64,000 nucleotides of DNA from Agrobacterium vaccinii (GCF_021310995.1 NZ_CP054150.1:930001-994000), one strand, 5' to 3'. Positions 37,928 to 48,463 are shown, counted from the stretch's first letter. The notes: generated by a model from the sequence alone, not told the origin. Numbers and translations are program-made.

Positions 37928-38872
37928 ATGGCTATTGCATTCACGTTTCCAGGTCAGGGCAGCCAGGCTGTCTGCATGGGCAAGGAACTCGCAGAAAACT
38001 TTGCCGAGGCCCGCGCGGTTTTCGAAGAGGTCGATGAGGCGCTTGGCCAGAAGCTTTCCGAGATCATCTGGAACGGACCGGAAGAAACCTTGACGCTGAC
38101 TGCCAACGCCCAGCCGGCGTTGATGGCGGTCTCCGTTGCTGTCATGCGCGTGCTGGAGGCCCGTGGCCTGAAGCTTGCCGAAAAGGTTGCCTATGTTGCA
38201 GGTCATTCGCTTGGCGAATATTCCGCGCTCTGTGCCGCTGGAACGTTCTCGCTCGCCGATACCGCACGCTTGCTGCGCATTCGCGGCAACGCCATGCAGG
38301 CCGCAGTGCCGGTGGGTGAGGGCGCGATGGCGGCCATTATCGGCCTCGAGCACGGCGACGTCGATGCCATCTGCCGGGAAGCCGCAATCGGCGGCGTCTG
38401 CCAGATCGCCAACGACAATGGCGGTGGACAGCTGGTCATCTCGGGCTCGAAGGCTCCGGTTGAAAAGGCCGCAGCCCTTGCCTCGGAAAAGGGCGCCAAG
38501 CGCGCCATCATGCTTCCCGTGTCCGCTCCTTTCCACTCCGCGCTGATGGCACCTGCTGCCGAAGCGATGCGTGAAGCACTGGCGAATGTGACGAAGCGCG
38601 CACCGGTCGTGCCTGTCATAGCAAACGTGCGCGCCGCCCCTGTTTCGGATGCCGACGAGATTGCGGGCCTTCTCGTGGAGCAGGTGACGGGTCAGGTGCG
38701 CTGGCGCGAAACCGTTGAATGGTTTGCGGCAAACGATGTCACCACTCTCTATGAAATCGGCTCCGGCAAGGTGCTGACCGGGCTTGCCCGCCGTATCGAC
38801 AAGACGGTCACGGGCATCTCGGTCAATACGGCTGCCGATATCGACGCCGCCTTGCAAACGCTTCTTGGCTGA
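37928..38872 (+). CDS. fabD: Malonyl CoA-ACP transacylase
   Basis: A 314-residue transacylase that loads malonate on ACP. It begins AIAFTFPGQGSQ and has the nucleophile motif GHSLGEYSA and the catalytic His in PFHSALM. ATG 37928 gives the family start; the frame to 37865 adds a basic extension. First gene of the fab cluster. Confidence 0.96.
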   Translation: MAIAFTFPGQGSQAVCMGKELAENFAEARAVFEEVDEALGQKLSEIIWNGPEETLTLTANAQPALMAVSVAVMRVLEARGLKLAEKVAYVAGHSLGEYSALCAAGTFSLADTARLLRIRGNAMQAAVPVGEGAMAAIIGLEHGDVDAICREAAIGGVCQIANDNGGGQLVISGSKAPVEKAAALASEKGAKRAIMLPVSAPFHSALMAPAAEAMREALANVTKRAPVVPVIANVRAAPVSDADEIAGLLVEQVTGQVRWRETVEWFAANDVTTLYEIGSGKVLTGLARRIDKTVTGISVNTAADIDAALQTLLG

Positions 38873-38898
38873 GTTCAAAAGAAATAAAGGATAATCCT

Positions 38899-39636
38899 AT
38901 GTTCGATCTGACAGGCCGCAAGGCTCTCATCACAGGCGCAACCGGTGGCATCGGCGAAGAAATCGCCCGCACGTTGCATGCGCGGGGCGCGACCGTGGGC
39001 CTGCACGGCACACGCGTCGAAAAGCTGGAGGCGCTGGCCGCCGAACTTGGCGAGCGTGCGCACGTCTTTGCTGCCAACCTTGCCGACCGCGCCGAGGTAA
39101 AAGCTCTGGGCGAAAAGACGGAAGCCGAGCTGGGTGGCGTAGATATTCTCGTCAACAATGCCGGGATCACCAAGGACGGTCTCTTCGTTCGCATGAGCGA
39201 TGACGACTGGGACAAGGTGATCGAGGTCAATCTGACCTCCATGTTCCGCCTGACGCGCGAGTTGACCCACCCAATGATGCGCCGCCGCTTTGGCCGCATC
39301 ATCAACATCACCTCCATCGTCGGCGTGACTGGCAATCCGGGTCAGGCGAATTACTGCGCGTCCAAGGCTGGTATGATCGGCTTTTCCAAGTCGCTCGCGC
39401 AGGAAATCGCCACCCGCAACGTGACCGTCAACTGCGTGGCGCCGGGCTTCATCGAAAGCGCGATGACCGGCAAGTTGAACGACAAGCAAAAAGAAGCCAT
39501 CATGGGTGCCATTCCCATGAAGCGCATGGGCACCGGTTCGGAAATCGCATCCGCCGTTCTCTACCTCGCTTCCAACGAAGCGAGCTACATGACAGGTCAG
39601 ACCTTGCACGTGAATGGCGGCATGGCGATGATTTAA
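38899..39636 (+). CDS. fabG: 3-oxoacyl-ACP reductase
   Basis: A 245-residue SDR that reduces 3-oxoacyl-ACP with NADPH. The cofactor loop is TGATGGIGE, with NNAGITKDG, catalytic Ser in ITSIVGVTG, YCASKAG and the C-terminal GQTLHVNGGMAM. It is 26 bases after fabD. Confidence 0.96.
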   Translation: MFDLTGRKALITGATGGIGEEIARTLHARGATVGLHGTRVEKLEALAAELGERAHVFAANLADRAEVKALGEKTEAELGGVDILVNNAGITKDGLFVRMSDDDWDKVIEVNLTSMFRLTRELTHPMMRRRFGRIINITSIVGVTGNPGQANYCASKAGMIGFSKSLAQEIATRNVTVNCVAPGFIESAMTGKLNDKQKEAIMGAIPMKRMGTGSEIASAVLYLASNEASYMTGQTLHVNGGMAMI

Positions 39637-39921
39637 TATTCGCTCCGCAAGGCGACTTGCTGGAAAAATTGCCTGTAGAGCAAGATGGTTAGCACTATTT
39701 TAAGGCTTTTTTCCCGCAGGAAACCGTGTTAAGCGGGCGAAGACTGTGAACAGTCGTTCCGGAACGAAAAGCGACCGTTGCGATTTTATGCGACGATGTT
39801 TAGCTTGAACCGGGTTGAACGGGTTTGCCCACGGTGCCTCAATGACAGGCGCTTTGGGATTTTAACAGGGCAGGATGTCTGAAGAGGCATTCCTTTCAAA
39901 GTAAAGGTCGAGGAAACCGAC

Positions 39922-40158
39922 ATGAGCGATATCGCAGAACGCGTAAAGAAAATTGTAGTTGACCATCTTGGCGTTGACGCCGAAAAAGTCGTTGAAGGCG
40001 CAAGCTTTATCGACGATCTGGGCGCTGACTCGCTCGACACCGTTGAACTGGTTATGGCGTTCGAAGAAGAATTCGGCGTTGAAATTCCAGACGACGCAGC
40101 TGACTCGATCCTCACAGTCGGCGACGCTGTAAAGTTCATCGAAAAGGCTCAGGCCTAA
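39922..40158 (+). CDS. acpP: Acyl carrier protein
   Basis: A 78-residue acidic helical protein. The phosphopantetheine serine is in [11 protein letters not shown]. It carries growing acyl chains for FabD, FabG, FabF and lipid A/phospholipid synthesis. The 285-bp upstream gap should hold a separate promoter, and tandem hairpins follow the gene, which fits higher expression than its neighbours. Confidence 0.98.
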   Translation: MSDIAERVKKIVVDHLGVDAEKVVEGASFIDDLGADSLDTVELVMAFEEEFGVEIPDDAADSILTVGDAVKFIEKAQA

Positions 40159-40175
40159 TCGTTTGATCCGTGTAA

Positions 40176-40219
40176 GGGAAGGCGCCAGCCTTCCCGATAT
40201 GGCCCGGCCAGTCCGGGCC
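40176..40219 (+). terminator. Tandem hairpins after acpP
   Basis: Two perfect stem-loops in a row: GGGAAGGC/GCCTTCCC (40176-40183, 40188-40195) and GGCCCGG/CCGGGCC (40201-40207, 40213-40219), followed by AATATTTATTC. They lie 18 bases past the acpP stop. They may terminate part of the transcription or protect the 3' end of an abundant acpP mRNA. Confidence 0.65.
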
Positions 40220-40300
40220 AATATTTATTCTGTGGCACTTTGCATCGCGTAAGTGTCACAACACATAGAGCGATGTTTGGATAAGGGCGGAGCATTGGCG

Positions 40301-41569
40301 ATGAGACGTGTCGTTATCACCGGTACCGGCATGGTATCTCCTCTTGGCTGCGGAACGGAAATTACCTGGGAGCGTCTGCTGGCCGGCCAGAACGGTGCGC
40401 GTCTTGTAACGGAGTTCCAAGTCGACGATCTGCCCGCTAAAATTGCCTGCCGCATTCCCGTCGGTGATGGTTCCAACGGAACTTTCAACGCCGATGACTG
40501 GATGGAGCCCAAAGAGCAGCGCAAGGTCGATCCCTTTATCGTTTACGGCATGGCCGCCGCCGAAATGGCGCTCAATGATGCCAACTGGCATCCCATCGAC
40601 AGTACCGACGAAGACCAGATCATGACCGGCGTTCTCATCGGCTCAGGTATCGGCGGCCTCGATGGCATCGTCGAAGCCGGTTATACCCTGCGGGACAAGG
40701 GGCCACGCCGCGTTTCGCCGTTCTTCATTCCCGGTCGCCTCATCAATCTCGTCTCCGGTCAGGTCTCCATTCGCCATAAGTTGCGCGGCCCGAACCATTC
40801 GGTCGTAACGGCTTGCTCTACCGGCGCGCACGCCATTGGCGATGCAGCGCGACTGATCATGATGGGTGATGCGGACGTGATGGTCGCTGGCGGTGCAGAA
40901 TCGCCCGTCTGCCGCATTTCGCTCGCTGGCTTCGCCGCCTGCAAGGCGCTTTCCACCCAGCACAATGACGATCCGCAAAAGGCGTCTCGCCCGTATGACC
41001 GCGACCGCGATGGTTTCGTCATGGGCGAGGGGGCTGGTATCGTCGTTCTGGAAGAACTGGAACATGCCAAGGCACGTGGCGCAAAAATTTACGCCGAAGT
41101 CGTGGGCTACGGTCTCTCCGGCGACGCGTTCCACATTACCGCTCCATCGGAAGATGGCGACGGTGCATTCCGCTGCATGACTATGGCGCTGAAGCGCGCC
41201 GGTCTGGCTCCTGCCGATGTGGACTACATCAACGCCCATGGTACATCGACCATGGCTGACACCATCGAGCTTGGTGCCGTCGAGCGTCTGGTCGGGGATG
41301 CGGCGTCGAAGGTTTCCATGTCGTCCACCAAATCTGCGACGGGCCATTTGCTCGGCGCTGCCGGTGCGATCGAGGCGATTTTCGCGGTGCTTGCCATTCG
41401 TGACAACATCGTTCCGCCGACGCTCAATCTCGATAATCCCGATGTCGAAACACAAATCGATCTGGTGCCGCACAAGGCGCGCAAGCGCACGGTGAATGTT
41501 GCATTGTCCAACTCCTTCGGTTTCGGCGGCACCAACGCTTCGCTCGTTCTTCGCCGTTACGAGGCATAA
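40301..41569 (+). CDS. fabF: 3-oxoacyl-ACP synthase II
   Basis: A 422-residue condensing enzyme. The active-site Cys is in TACSTGAHA, with His in NAHGTSTM and SATGHLLGAAGA. ATG 40301 (MRRVVITG) is the family start. It elongates acyl-ACP with malonyl-ACP. Confidence 0.97.
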   Translation: MRRVVITGTGMVSPLGCGTEITWERLLAGQNGARLVTEFQVDDLPAKIACRIPVGDGSNGTFNADDWMEPKEQRKVDPFIVYGMAAAEMALNDANWHPIDSTDEDQIMTGVLIGSGIGGLDGIVEAGYTLRDKGPRRVSPFFIPGRLINLVSGQVSIRHKLRGPNHSVVTACSTGAHAIGDAARLIMMGDADVMVAGGAESPVCRISLAGFAACKALSTQHNDDPQKASRPYDRDRDGFVMGEGAGIVVLEELEHAKARGAKIYAEVVGYGLSGDAFHITAPSEDGDGAFRCMTMALKRAGLAPADVDYINAHGTSTMADTIELGAVERLVGDAASKVSMSSTKSATGHLLGAAGAIEAIFAVLAIRDNIVPPTLNLDNPDVETQIDLVPHKARKRTVNVALSNSFGFGGTNASLVLRRYEA

Positions 41570-41807
41570 TTGAACGACACTTGCCGTTCCCAAGGGAATC
41601 GCAGAAAACCATCTCTATCTCGGCCATGGCCGGGATAATCGTCTTGCCTGCCAGTGCGTGCAGTCCAGACCGGAAAACCGGCATATCCTGATACAAAGTG
41701 TCCGAAGTTTCCCTGTGTACCGAGTGCAGAATAGCCTGCCGAACCTGTTTTTGCCGCATTGCCTGCTCAAATAAGCCGCTGTGATGCCGAACTGAAAAGG
41801 ACCGCCG

Positions 41808-43040
41808 GTGAGCGATACGAAAGAGAACAATCAGGCCCCCCAAGGACGTGACGGCTCTGGCGAGAGCAAGGGCGGCCCGATCATTCCAAAATCACCGACC
41901 GAAGCTTTGAGACCCGAGAGAGTTCCGGCTCCGCCCAAGCGTTCCCGCAAGGCCCACAGCCAGGTGGTCATTTTCCTCAACTTCCTGATGACGCTGGTGG
42001 TTGCCGTCTGCGTCGTTGGCGTCGCGGCCTTCTATTACATGATCAATTCGTTTCACGAGCCCGGTCCGCTGGAGATCAGCAAGACGGTGACGGTTCGTAA
42101 CGGCGCGGGTCTTGCGGAAATCGCCAACAATCTGGAGCGCGAAGGGACTATTTCCAATGCGCGTGTCTTCCGCTTGATGGCAGACCGTTACATGACGCCG
42201 AGCCAGACACCAAAGCCTGGCGAATATGAAATCAAAGCCCATACGTCCATGAAGGACATTCTGGCGCTGCTGGAATCCGGCAAATCCATTCTTTACTCCG
42301 TGTCAATGCCGGAAGGCCTGACGGTGAAGCAGATGTTCGCGCGGCTCGCCTCCGACACCATTCTTGAGGGCGATCTGCCAGCGGCACTGCCTGCGGAAGG
42401 CACGTTGCGGCCGGATACATACCCCTTCACGCGCGGCACAAAGCGGGAAGAAATCGTCAACCAGATGCGCGCCGCGCAATCTCGACTGGTGCAGGCAACC
42501 TGGGAGCGTCGTGATCCCGATTTGCCGATCAAGAGCATCGAGGAATTCGTAACGCTGGCCTCCATCGTGGAAAAGGAAACCGGCAAGGACGACGAGCGCG
42601 GCCATGTGGCATCGGTGTTCTACAACCGCATGAAAAAGAACATGCGCCTGCAATCTGATCCGACCATCATCTATGGTCTGTTCGGCGGCGAAGGTAAGCC
42701 ATCCGACCGCCCGATCTATCAGTCCGATCTGCAAAAAGAGACGCCGTTCAACACCTACATTATCCGAGGCTTGCCGCCGCACCCGATTGCCAATCCAGGT
42801 CGGGCAGCCCTTGAGGCGACGGCCAATCCTTGGCGCACGGATGACCTGTATTTCGTGGCGGACGGCACGGGCGGGCACACCTTCGCCAAAACGCTGGATG
42901 AGCACAACGCCAATGTTCGCCGCTGGCGCAAGATCGAGGCTGAGAAAGCGGCGTCCGGCGGCACCGCCAGCTCTTCCGAGACGGTGGTGGATGGACAGCC
43001 AGATGGCTCTCAAGCCGAGCGTCCCTCCACACGAAATTGA
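41808..43040 (+). CDS. mltG: Endolytic transglycosylase MltG
   Basis: A 410-residue inner-membrane protein that cuts nascent glycan strands. A Pro/Arg-rich cytoplasmic N terminus (about 45 residues) is followed by one membrane helix (VIFLNFLMTLVVAVCVVGV), a LysM-like region and the YceG catalytic domain with the Glu in ASIVEKETG. GTG start. A disordered Ser/Thr-rich tail ends it. Confidence 0.93.
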   Translation: MSDTKENNQAPQGRDGSGESKGGPIIPKSPTEALRPERVPAPPKRSRKAHSQVVIFLNFLMTLVVAVCVVGVAAFYYMINSFHEPGPLEISKTVTVRNGAGLAEIANNLEREGTISNARVFRLMADRYMTPSQTPKPGEYEIKAHTSMKDILALLESGKSILYSVSMPEGLTVKQMFARLASDTILEGDLPAALPAEGTLRPDTYPFTRGTKREEIVNQMRAAQSRLVQATWERRDPDLPIKSIEEFVTLASIVEKETGKDDERGHVASVFYNRMKKNMRLQSDPTIIYGLFGGEGKPSDRPIYQSDLQKETPFNTYIIRGLPPHPIANPGRAALEATANPWRTDDLYFVADGTGGHTFAKTLDEHNANVRRWRKIEAEKAASGGTASSSETVVDGQPDGSQAERPSTRN

Positions 43041-43094
43041 TTTTACATGATGCTGTCGCCCCAACCGGCGGCAGCTTTTGGTTTGGGGTATTTC

Positions 43095-43982
43095 ATGACA
43101 TTGCAATCCATGACGGGTTTTGCCCGTAGCGAAGGATCATGCGGGCGTTACCGCTGGGCTTGGGAGCTGCGCTCCGTCAATGGCAAAGGACTGGATCTGC
43201 GTCTGCGTCTACCAACGGGAATGGAAGTGCTGGAAACCGAGCTGCGGGACATCGCGACCAAAAGCCTGTCACGCGGCAATATTCAGGCGGGGTTGAGCGT
43301 TTCTGCGTCAGAAGTGAAGATGGAAGCCGTGGTCAATCGCGATGCACTGGATGCCGTGCTTGCCCTCAAGCGAGACCTGGGCGATGCCGTCAGCGACGCA
43401 CCTCTCAGCTTCGATACGTTGCTGTCCGTCAGGGGGCTGGTGGAATTTCGCGAACCGGAGGAAAACGCGGATGCGCAGGAGGCGCGCAACAGGGATGTCA
43501 TCAACGGCTTCACTGCTGCCATCGAGGCATTGAAGGCGATGCGCGAGCGGGAGGGTGGGGCTCTGTTCGGCGTGCTTTCCAGCCAGATCGACAGAATCGA
43601 ACAGCTGACGAAATCCATCGAAGCGGACCCATCACGGCAGCCCGAGCAAATCCGTGCGCGTCTCGCAGCGCAGATAGCCCTCATTGCCGATGGTAGCAGC
43701 GGTCTGGATCGCGACCGTCTCCATGCCGAAGCAGCATTGCTGGCTACCAAGGCCGATCTACGCGAAGAGATCGACCGTCTGAACGGCCATGTCGCCGCCG
43801 CTAGAGAGCTTTTAAGCAGCGGCGTGCCAGTGGGCCGCAAGCTCGACTTTCTTGCACAGGAATTTAACCGGGAGTCGAATACAATCTGTTCCAAATCCAA
43901 CGCCAGTGCTGTAACCGCTGCTGGTATAGAATTGAAAGTGGTGATCGATCAATTCCGCGAACAGGTCCAAAATCTGGAGTAG
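43095..43982 (+). CDS. yicC: YicC family endoribonuclease
   Basis: A 295-residue protein starting [12 protein letters not shown], with [16 protein letters not shown] and the conserved end [25 protein letters not shown] region. YicC proteins cleave RNA and are usually next to gmk, as here. ATG 43095 follows a GGGG-containing site; the frame to 43047 is longer but atypical. Confidence 0.93.
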   Translation: MTLQSMTGFARSEGSCGRYRWAWELRSVNGKGLDLRLRLPTGMEVLETELRDIATKSLSRGNIQAGLSVSASEVKMEAVVNRDALDAVLALKRDLGDAVSDAPLSFDTLLSVRGLVEFREPEENADAQEARNRDVINGFTAAIEALKAMREREGGALFGVLSSQIDRIEQLTKSIEADPSRQPEQIRARLAAQIALIADGSSGLDRDRLHAEAALLATKADLREEIDRLNGHVAAARELLSSGVPVGRKLDFLAQEFNRESNTICSKSNASAVTAAGIELKVVIDQFREQVQNLE

Positions 43983-43987
43983 ACCCC

Positions 43988-44659
43988 ATGGCGTCCGCCA
44001 GCATTCCTCCCGTCCATATTGCCCGCAGAGGCTTGATGCTGGTCATTTCGTCGCCATCGGGTGCCGGCAAGTCGACCATTGCCCGCAACCTGCTGGAAAA
44101 GGACAAGAACATCAGCCTGTCCGTCAGCGTCACCACCCGGGCACGGCGCCAGAGCGAGATCGACGGCATCCACTACCACTTCATTTCCAAGCGTGATTTC
44201 GAACGCATGCGTGAAGGCGAAGAGCTGCTGGAATGGGCGGAAGTTCACGGAAACTTCTACGGTACGCCGCGTGAGCCTGTCGAGGCAGCCATGGAAGAAG
44301 GCAAGGACATGCTGTTCGATATCGACTGGCAGGGTGCCGAGCAGCTTCAGGACAAGATGAAGGCGGACGTGGTCTCGATCTTCATTCTGCCACCCACAAT
44401 GACCGAGCTGCAATCTCGTCTGCATCGCCGTGCCGAAGACACCGAAGAGGTCATTCAGACCCGTCTTGCCAATTCCCGATCCGAAATCGAACATTGGCGC
44501 GACTACGACTACGTCATCCTCAATGACGATTTGCAGGCAGCATTCGAAGCAATCGAAGCCATCGTCAAAGCCGAACGCGTCCGCCGCGACCGTCGCCACG
44601 GCATGTTTGACTTCGTCCGAGAGCTCCTTGCGGAAGTGCCGACGCTGCCGGGTCGGTGA
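43988..44659 (+). CDS. gmk: Guanylate kinase
   Basis: A 223-residue kinase converting GMP to GDP. It has the P-loop [10 protein letters not shown], the GMP-binding SVTTRARR and DGIHYHF motifs, and the IDWQGAEQL region. The start is 5 bases after yicC, with GGAG inside the end of yicC. Confidence 0.96.
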   Translation: MASASIPPVHIARRGLMLVISSPSGAGKSTIARNLLEKDKNISLSVSVTTRARRQSEIDGIHYHFISKRDFERMREGEELLEWAEVHGNFYGTPREPVEAAMEEGKDMLFDIDWQGAEQLQDKMKADVVSIFILPPTMTELQSRLHRRAEDTEEVIQTRLANSRSEIEHWRDYDYVILNDDLQAAFEAIEAIVKAERVRRDRRHGMFDFVRELLAEVPTLPGR

Positions 44660-44704
44660 GGGGTAGGCGGTACGCCGCCTTGAATCAGAAGTGCAAAAGC
44701 GTTA

Positions 44705-44727
44705 CGTATATGCGGATTGGATATACG
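44705..44727. promoter_or_regulatory. Inverted repeat upstream of vapB, probable operator
   Basis: CGTATAT and ATATACG form a perfect 7-base-arm inverted repeat with a 9-base spacer, ending 10 bases before the vapB start. AbrB-type antitoxins bind such sites to autoregulate. Confidence 0.55.
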
Positions 44728-44737
44728 GAGCAGCGCT

Positions 44738-44971
44738 ATGACCACGTCCACGGTATTCCTCAGTAATAAAAGTCAGGCCGTACGGCTGCCGAAGGCAGTT
44801 GCATTTCCCGACGACGTTCATCAGGTCGACATACTGAAAATTGGACGAAGTCGAGTTATTGTTCCCCACGGGCGCCGCTGGGACGATCTCTTCGCGTCTG
44901 GCCCCCGTGCCAGCGAAGATTTTCTCATGGAACGTGAAATGCCGCTTCTTGATGAGCGCGAGTCTTTTTGA
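44738..44971 (+). CDS. vapB: VapB-family antitoxin
   Basis: A 77-residue antitoxin with an N-terminal AbrB/SpoVT swapped-hairpin domain (TSTVFLSNKSQAVRLPKAVAFP, VDILKIGRSRVIVP) and an acidic toxin-binding tail. ATG 44738 has GGAG before it. Its stop overlaps the toxin start by one base (TGATG). Confidence 0.9.
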   Translation: MTTSTVFLSNKSQAVRLPKAVAFPDDVHQVDILKIGRSRVIVPHGRRWDDLFASGPRASEDFLMEREMPLLDERESF

Positions 44972-45369
44972 TGCTTTCCTATATGCTCGATACCAATATC
45001 TGCATCTACGTCATGAAGACCTATCCTCCCGAACTCAGGGATAGATTCAATGCCACCGCAGAACAGCTTTGCATTTCTAGTATTACGCTGGGTGAGCTTT
45101 GTTTCGGCGCTGAAAAATCGGCGCGTCGTAGTGAAAACCTTGCCGCTATCGATAATTTCGTATCGAGGCTGGACGTACTCCCCTTCGGCGATAAGGCCGC
45201 TGCCCACTACGGACAAATCCGGGCTGAATTGTCGCGCGCAGGGACACCCTGTGGCGTTCACGACATGCAGATCGGTGGGCACGCACGCGCAGAGGGTCTG
45301 ATCGTTGTCACAAACAATATGCGGGAATTCGTCCGAATGCCCGGCCTACGGGTCGAGAACTGGGTCTAG
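44971..45369 (+). CDS. vapC: VapC-family PIN-domain toxin
   Basis: A 132-residue PIN-domain RNase. Acidic active-site residues are D7 (MLDTNIC), E42 (ITLGELCFG) and D98 (GVHDMQIGGHA), with VTNNMREF at the end. VapC toxins usually cleave tRNA or rRNA. It ends 8 bases from the convergent rsmA stop, placing vapBC between the gmk and rsmA core blocks. Confidence 0.9.
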   Translation: MLSYMLDTNICIYVMKTYPPELRDRFNATAEQLCISSITLGELCFGAEKSARRSENLAAIDNFVSRLDVLPFGDKAAAHYGQIRAELSRAGTPCGVHDMQIGGHARAEGLIVVTNNMREFVRMPGLRVENWV

Positions 45370-45377
45370 TCCTTGAC

Positions 45378-46208
45378 CTAAAGCATGTTCGCCAATCGAA
45401 CAAACTCTTCCACCGACAATGTCTCAGCACGCCTTGTTGGGTCGATACCCGCTTTTTCAAGCAAGGCTTCGCCGCCAATGCTCTTCACGCTCTGGCGCAA
45501 CATCTTGCGGCGTTGGCCGAAAGCGGCTTCCGTGACCTTTTCGAGGTGAGCAACTTCGCATGGAATAGGCTTGTCACGGGGCAGGAGGTGAACAACGGTC
45601 GAGGTGACCTTCGGTGGGGGGCTGAAGGCTTGCGGTGGCACGTCGAAAGCCATTTCCGGCACTGTGCGCCACCCTGCGAGCACGCCGAGGCGACCGTAAT
45701 GGTTGTCGCCTTCTTCAGCCACGATGCGCTGGCCGACTTCCTTCTGGAACATCAGCGTGAGTGAAAGCCAGAACGGAGGCCATGCTTTGGGCAGCAACCA
45801 GTTCACGAGCAATTGCGTACCAACATTATAAGGCAGGTTGGCGATGATACGAACCGGCTCGCCTGCCGGAACCATCGTCTCGAAATCTGTCTTCAAGGCA
45901 TCGCCTTCGATGACATCGAGACGCCCGGGATAATGCGCGGCGATTTCAGCAAGGGCGGGGAGGCAGCGGCTGTCGCGCTCAACCGCAATCACCTTCTTTG
46001 CGCCCAGCGACAGGATGGCCCGCGTCAGGCCGCCAGGGCCTGGACCCACCTCGAATACGGTCACACCTTCGAGGGGACCTGCGGTGCGAGCAATCTTCCG
46101 AGTGAGATTGAGATCGAGCAGAAAGTTCTGCCCAAGCGATTTCTTCGCATCGAGCCCGTGGCGCTGGATAATGTCGCGCAGCGGCGGAAGACCATCAATG
46201 GCTGCCAT
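45378..46208 (-). CDS. rsmA: 16S rRNA dimethyladenosine transferase
   Basis: A 276-residue methyltransferase that dimethylates two adenines near the 3' end of 16S rRNA. It has KKSLGQNFL, the SAM motif [12 protein letters not shown] and the target-base motif NLPYNVG. It shares one base with pdxA upstream. Confidence 0.96.
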   Translation of the reverse strand: MAAIDGLPPLRDIIQRHGLDAKKSLGQNFLLDLNLTRKIARTAGPLEGVTVFEVGPGPGGLTRAILSLGAKKVIAVERDSRCLPALAEIAAHYPGRLDVIEGDALKTDFETMVPAGEPVRIIANLPYNVGTQLLVNWLLPKAWPPFWLSLTLMFQKEVGQRIVAEEGDNHYGRLGVLAGWRTVPEMAFDVPPQAFSPPPKVTSTVVHLLPRDKPIPCEVAHLEKVTEAAFGQRRKMLRQSVKSIGGEALLEKAGIDPTRRAETLSVEEFVRLANML

Positions 46209-47227
46209 TACGCTGTCACCGATCGAGCTGCGATCTCCGCTGCCATTTTCAAGGCCGCAACCAGGCTCGATTCATTGGCGATGCCCTGACCAGCGATGCC
46301 GAAGGCAGTGCCGTGGTCCGGTGAGGTGCGAATGAAGGGCAGGCCGAGCGTCACATTGACAGAATCGTCGAAACCCAGCGCCTTGGCAGGAATCAGAGCC
46401 TGATCATGATACATGCAGACGGCGACATCGTAGCGCCTGCGGGCTGCCTCATGAAACATCGTATCGGCAGGCAGAGGGCCGAAAGCATCAATCCCTTCTT
46501 TTCGCAGCTGGATCGTTGCGGGATGGATCAAGTCTCGATCTTCGGTGCCAATCGTGCCATCCTCACCTGCATGCGGGTTGAGGCCAGCAACGGCGAGGCG
46601 GGGCGCCTCGATGCCGAACTTCTTGATGAAATCAGCAGCAACAATACGGCAGGTCTCTATGATCAGCTCTTCGCTCAGCGCACCCGGCACGTCTTTAACC
46701 GGGATGTGGATCGTGACAGGCACGACGCGCAGCTTTGGTCCAGCGATCATCATCACCGGCTTTGCGATCTGCCCTGTCAGTTTGGCTGCTAGGTCAGCAA
46801 GAAATTCGGTATGGCCCGGAAAACCGAAACCCGCCTCATAGAGAACGGACTTCGCGATGGGGTTGGTCACGACTGCGGACACTCTCTTCTCCACAGTCAG
46901 CGTGACGGCAGTCTCGATAGCTTTGATGGTCGCGTGGGCCGCACCGACATGCGGTTGCCCGGCGAGCACTTCAAAACCGACGGGAAGTGCAAGAACCGGA
47001 AGCGCATTGGGGAACACCGAAATGGCGTCCTCAGGCTCACACACTTTCACCTCGATATCGACGCCGAGAAGATTGGCGCGGCTCGTAATGACATCGGGAT
47101 CGCCGATGAAAATGAAAGGTGGTAGTCCCAGCGCGTGACGTTTTGTCCAGGCGGCAATGGTAATGTCGGGACCAATCCCGGCGGGGTCGCCCTGGGTAAG
47201 GGCGAGAGGTAATGGCGGTATGGTCAC
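46208..47227 (-). CDS. pdxA: 4-hydroxythreonine-4-phosphate dehydrogenase
   Basis: A 339-residue enzyme of vitamin B6 synthesis. Metal-binding His residues are in [10 protein letters not shown], the GDLIHPAT region and [22 protein letters not shown] opens the protein. It lies in the conserved lptD-surA-pdxA-rsmA order. Confidence 0.96.
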   Translation of the reverse strand: MTIPPLPLALTQGDPAGIGPDITIAAWTKRHALGLPPFIFIGDPDVITSRANLLGVDIEVKVCEPEDAISVFPNALPVLALPVGFEVLAGQPHVGAAHATIKAIETAVTLTVEKRVSAVVTNPIAKSVLYEAGFGFPGHTEFLADLAAKLTGQIAKPVMMIAGPKLRVVPVTIHIPVKDVPGALSEELIIETCRIVAADFIKKFGIEAPRLAVAGLNPHAGEDGTIGTEDRDLIHPATIQLRKEGIDAFGPLPADTMFHEAARRRYDVAVCMYHDQALIPAKALGFDDSVNVTLGLPFIRTSPDHGTAFGIAGQGIANESSLVAALKMAAEIAARSVTA

Positions 47228-47243
47228 AAATTACGCTTTCACG

Positions 47244-48188
47244 TCAGGTGCTGGTGATCTGGGCTTTCTTCCGCAGCTCTTCTATGTATTTCTTTTCGTT
47301 GGGATTTTCACCCTTTTCGGCTTTCGTCAAGTCTTCTGCGCGGAAGACGATTTCGGCGGCATAATCATCCGAAACCTGCTGCTTTTTGCAGACTGCCAGA
47401 TATTCAACGCCCTTTTCCGTGACGCGGGTTCCGGTCGTGCCGCCTTCTGACGTCTTCTCGACGAGGGGCTTCCAGTCCGGCGGCAATTCCGGCTCAAGCG
47501 TCCGTCCGAGGTCTTTGATCGATACATCGAGCATTGTTGCTGCGAAGGTTCTCGCCTGTTCGCAGCCGGGATAACGCTTACGGGAAGCTTCGGCTTCTGA
47601 CTTGCGCTTGCCAGTAATCGCATTCCGCTTAGACTCGGGGATTACGAAGATGATCTGCTGGAGAAAATATTCCGTCGTGACAGGCTTCTGTCCGCGCTCT
47701 TTCAGCCGTGTGACGAAATCCTGCGTGGACATCTTGTTGCGACCGCCGTAGCGGGCATTGACGAGACGCGGCCAGCTCATCTGCACCGCAATAAAGGATT
47801 TGAAGTGATCAGCGCCGACGCCAGCCTGCGACAGGACTTTGGTCAACTGATCCGTCGTCATCTTGTTGGTTGCCGCAAAACGGGCGAAAGAGGCATCGAC
47901 ATCGGCTGTGCTGACCGACATTTTGACGCGCGCAATTTCCTCACGCTTTAAAGCTTCATCGATAAGCTGCTCGCGGGCCTTTTCGGCAAGGTTGCCGGAC
48001 TGGCGCTGCAGTTTCAAAAACGCGACACGGCGCGCAAGATCATCGCTCGTGATCGGCGTCTTGTTGACGACGACCTTGACGGCGCTTGCAGCGAAAGCCT
48101 GATGCGTTGGAAGCGCAATGACCACGGGAACTGCGAAAATCGCAAAGGCGAATGCTACACTGCGCAACGCCGTCTTTCCGAGTTTCAT
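47244..48188 (-). CDS. SurA-like periplasmic chaperone/peptidylprolyl isomerase
   Basis: A 314-residue protein with a signal peptide (LRSVAFAFAIFAVPVVIALP, cleavage near AFA), a SurA N-terminal domain (VVVNKTPITSDDLARRVAFL, IDEALKREEIAR) and one divergent parvulin-like domain (TEYFLQQIIFVIP). Position next to lptD fits a role in outer-membrane protein folding. It is shorter than E. coli SurA, which has two parvulin domains. ATG 48188 follows a GGGAGAGAAC site. Confidence 0.87.
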   Translation of the reverse strand: MKLGKTALRSVAFAFAIFAVPVVIALPTHQAFAASAVKVVVNKTPITSDDLARRVAFLKLQRQSGNLAEKAREQLIDEALKREEIARVKMSVSTADVDASFARFAATNKMTTDQLTKVLSQAGVGADHFKSFIAVQMSWPRLVNARYGGRNKMSTQDFVTRLKERGQKPVTTEYFLQQIIFVIPESKRNAITGKRKSEAEASRKRYPGCEQARTFAATMLDVSIKDLGRTLEPELPPDWKPLVEKTSEGGTTGTRVTEKGVEYLAVCKKQQVSDDYAAEIVFRAEDLTKAEKGENPNEKKYIEELRKKAQITST

Positions 48189-48429
48189 CCTGTTCTCTCC
48201 CTGTCGAAGCCTTGGTAAAATCGCCATGGCTTAGTTTTTGATAAAGGCTCTGATCGGATGGAGCGGCGAGAGCCGTTCGTCAACCAACAGGTTTCATTTT
48301 GCTACAGATTAAATCTGAGCGCGACCGTATATATCACCTGATCTGGCAAAACGGCAATCATATGCGCGGGGAACAGTGCAGTTATCTTGCGGCGAAACGG
48401 TGGCGCAGAATAGCACTGCCGATCACATC

Positions 48430-48463
48430 GAATAAATAATAATGGCGGAGTTTTCACTCCGCC
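48430..48463 (-). terminator. Terminator-like hairpin after lptD
   Basis: GGCGGAG/CTCCGCC perfect 7-base stem (48444-48450, 48457-48463) about 10 bases past the lptD stop, followed on the minus strand by an A/T-rich ATTATTATTTATT tail. The rest of the 285-bp lptD-surA gap shows no gene. Confidence 0.65.

Noticed and set aside
37613..38878. 421-codon minus-strand frame opposite fabD
   Set aside because: It lies antisense to an unmistakable fabD and has no recognisable domain; long antisense frames are expected at this GC content.
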